Part shown: piece by piece, positions 40,706-40,718 of the stretch | Layout: every line of letters begins with the position of its first letter | Numbering within the stretch: position 1 is the stretch's first letter | From: Flavobacteriales bacterium | GTDB lineage: Bacteria > Bacteroidota > Bacteroidia > Flavobacteriales_F > PHOS-HE28 | DNA: 40,718 nucleotides | Assembly: GCA_016787995.1 (NCBI GenBank) | Contig: JAEUTB010000023.1 | Span: 1-40,718, forward strand | Direction: 5' to 3' | Translations under genes and position numbers: made by a program | Notes under the pieces: model-generated | The model's database searches: none | Seen by the model: the letters and a program-made list of their open reading frames with translations, nothing else | Told to the model about the DNA's origin: nothing

Positions 40706-40718
40706 CTTGGTCTTGGTT

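Overview
The window reads as a GC-rich Bacteroidota chromosome, most likely of the Flavobacteriales type. This is inferred from several secreted proteins with C-terminal type IX secretion (T9SS, Por) sorting domains, from a TAnnTTTG-type -7 promoter box (35193-35200), and from gene families typical of that phylum (BBP2-like porin, CotH kinases, PreA/PreT, YajQ). No rRNA, tRNA, CRISPR array or recognisable transposase was seen.

Layout. 1-5902 (minus strand): a truncated MBOAT acyltransferase, a beta-barrel porin broken by an in-frame TAA, a SlyD-like FKBP isomerase, a small secreted Cys/His/Ala-rich protein, and two paralogous CotH-kinase T9SS proteins. 6038-10429 (plus): a fused small+large subunit methylmalonyl-CoA mutase carrying a hairpin repeat inside its reading frame, then a lipoprotein gene bracketed by a second, diverged copy of the mutase tail, then a DUF4145-like protein. 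10430-11217 has no gene but is rich in repeats: a dyad-symmetric REP-like array, one copy of a 102-nt dispersed element and a simple inverted repeat. 11218-14322 (plus): a HipB/HipA toxin-antitoxin pair, a DUF7832-like protein and a DUF523/TudS-like protein. 14331-22025: a spermidine-synthase-like protein (minus), then GNAT, Smr, a CotH/lamin-tail protein, an ABC exporter and a PA-domain T9SS protein (all plus), ending in a strong terminator.

22200-35129 (minus) is the metabolic core, a reductive pyrimidine degradation cluster: fungal-type cytosine deaminase, PreA and PreT (dihydropyrimidine dehydrogenase), beta-ureidopropionase, dihydropyrimidinase, an NCS1 base permease and a class III omega-aminotransferase. 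A CoA-acylating (methyl)malonate-semialdehyde dehydrogenase lies just beyond at 36758-38230. Together they can plausibly take cytosine or uracil from import to beta-alanine, malonate semialdehyde and acetyl-CoA.

The cluster is interrupted by genes unrelated to the pathway, and three of these are bounded by inverted or palindromic repeats. A DUF1016/YhcG PD-(D/E)XK nuclease sits between perfect 26-bp palindromes (30723-30748 and 31877-31902, with a third copy at 32002-32027). An unknown 160-residue protein gene (28625-29107) sits between inverted copies of a ~100-nt element. A four-helix-bundle (IVP/S23) gene (26971-27330) sits between 18-bp inverted repeats. These are the best candidates here for undescribed mobile or selfish modules. 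The right end holds a delta-60-repeat T9SS protein, YajQ, another T9SS-like secreted protein with a strong terminator, and a small membrane protein.
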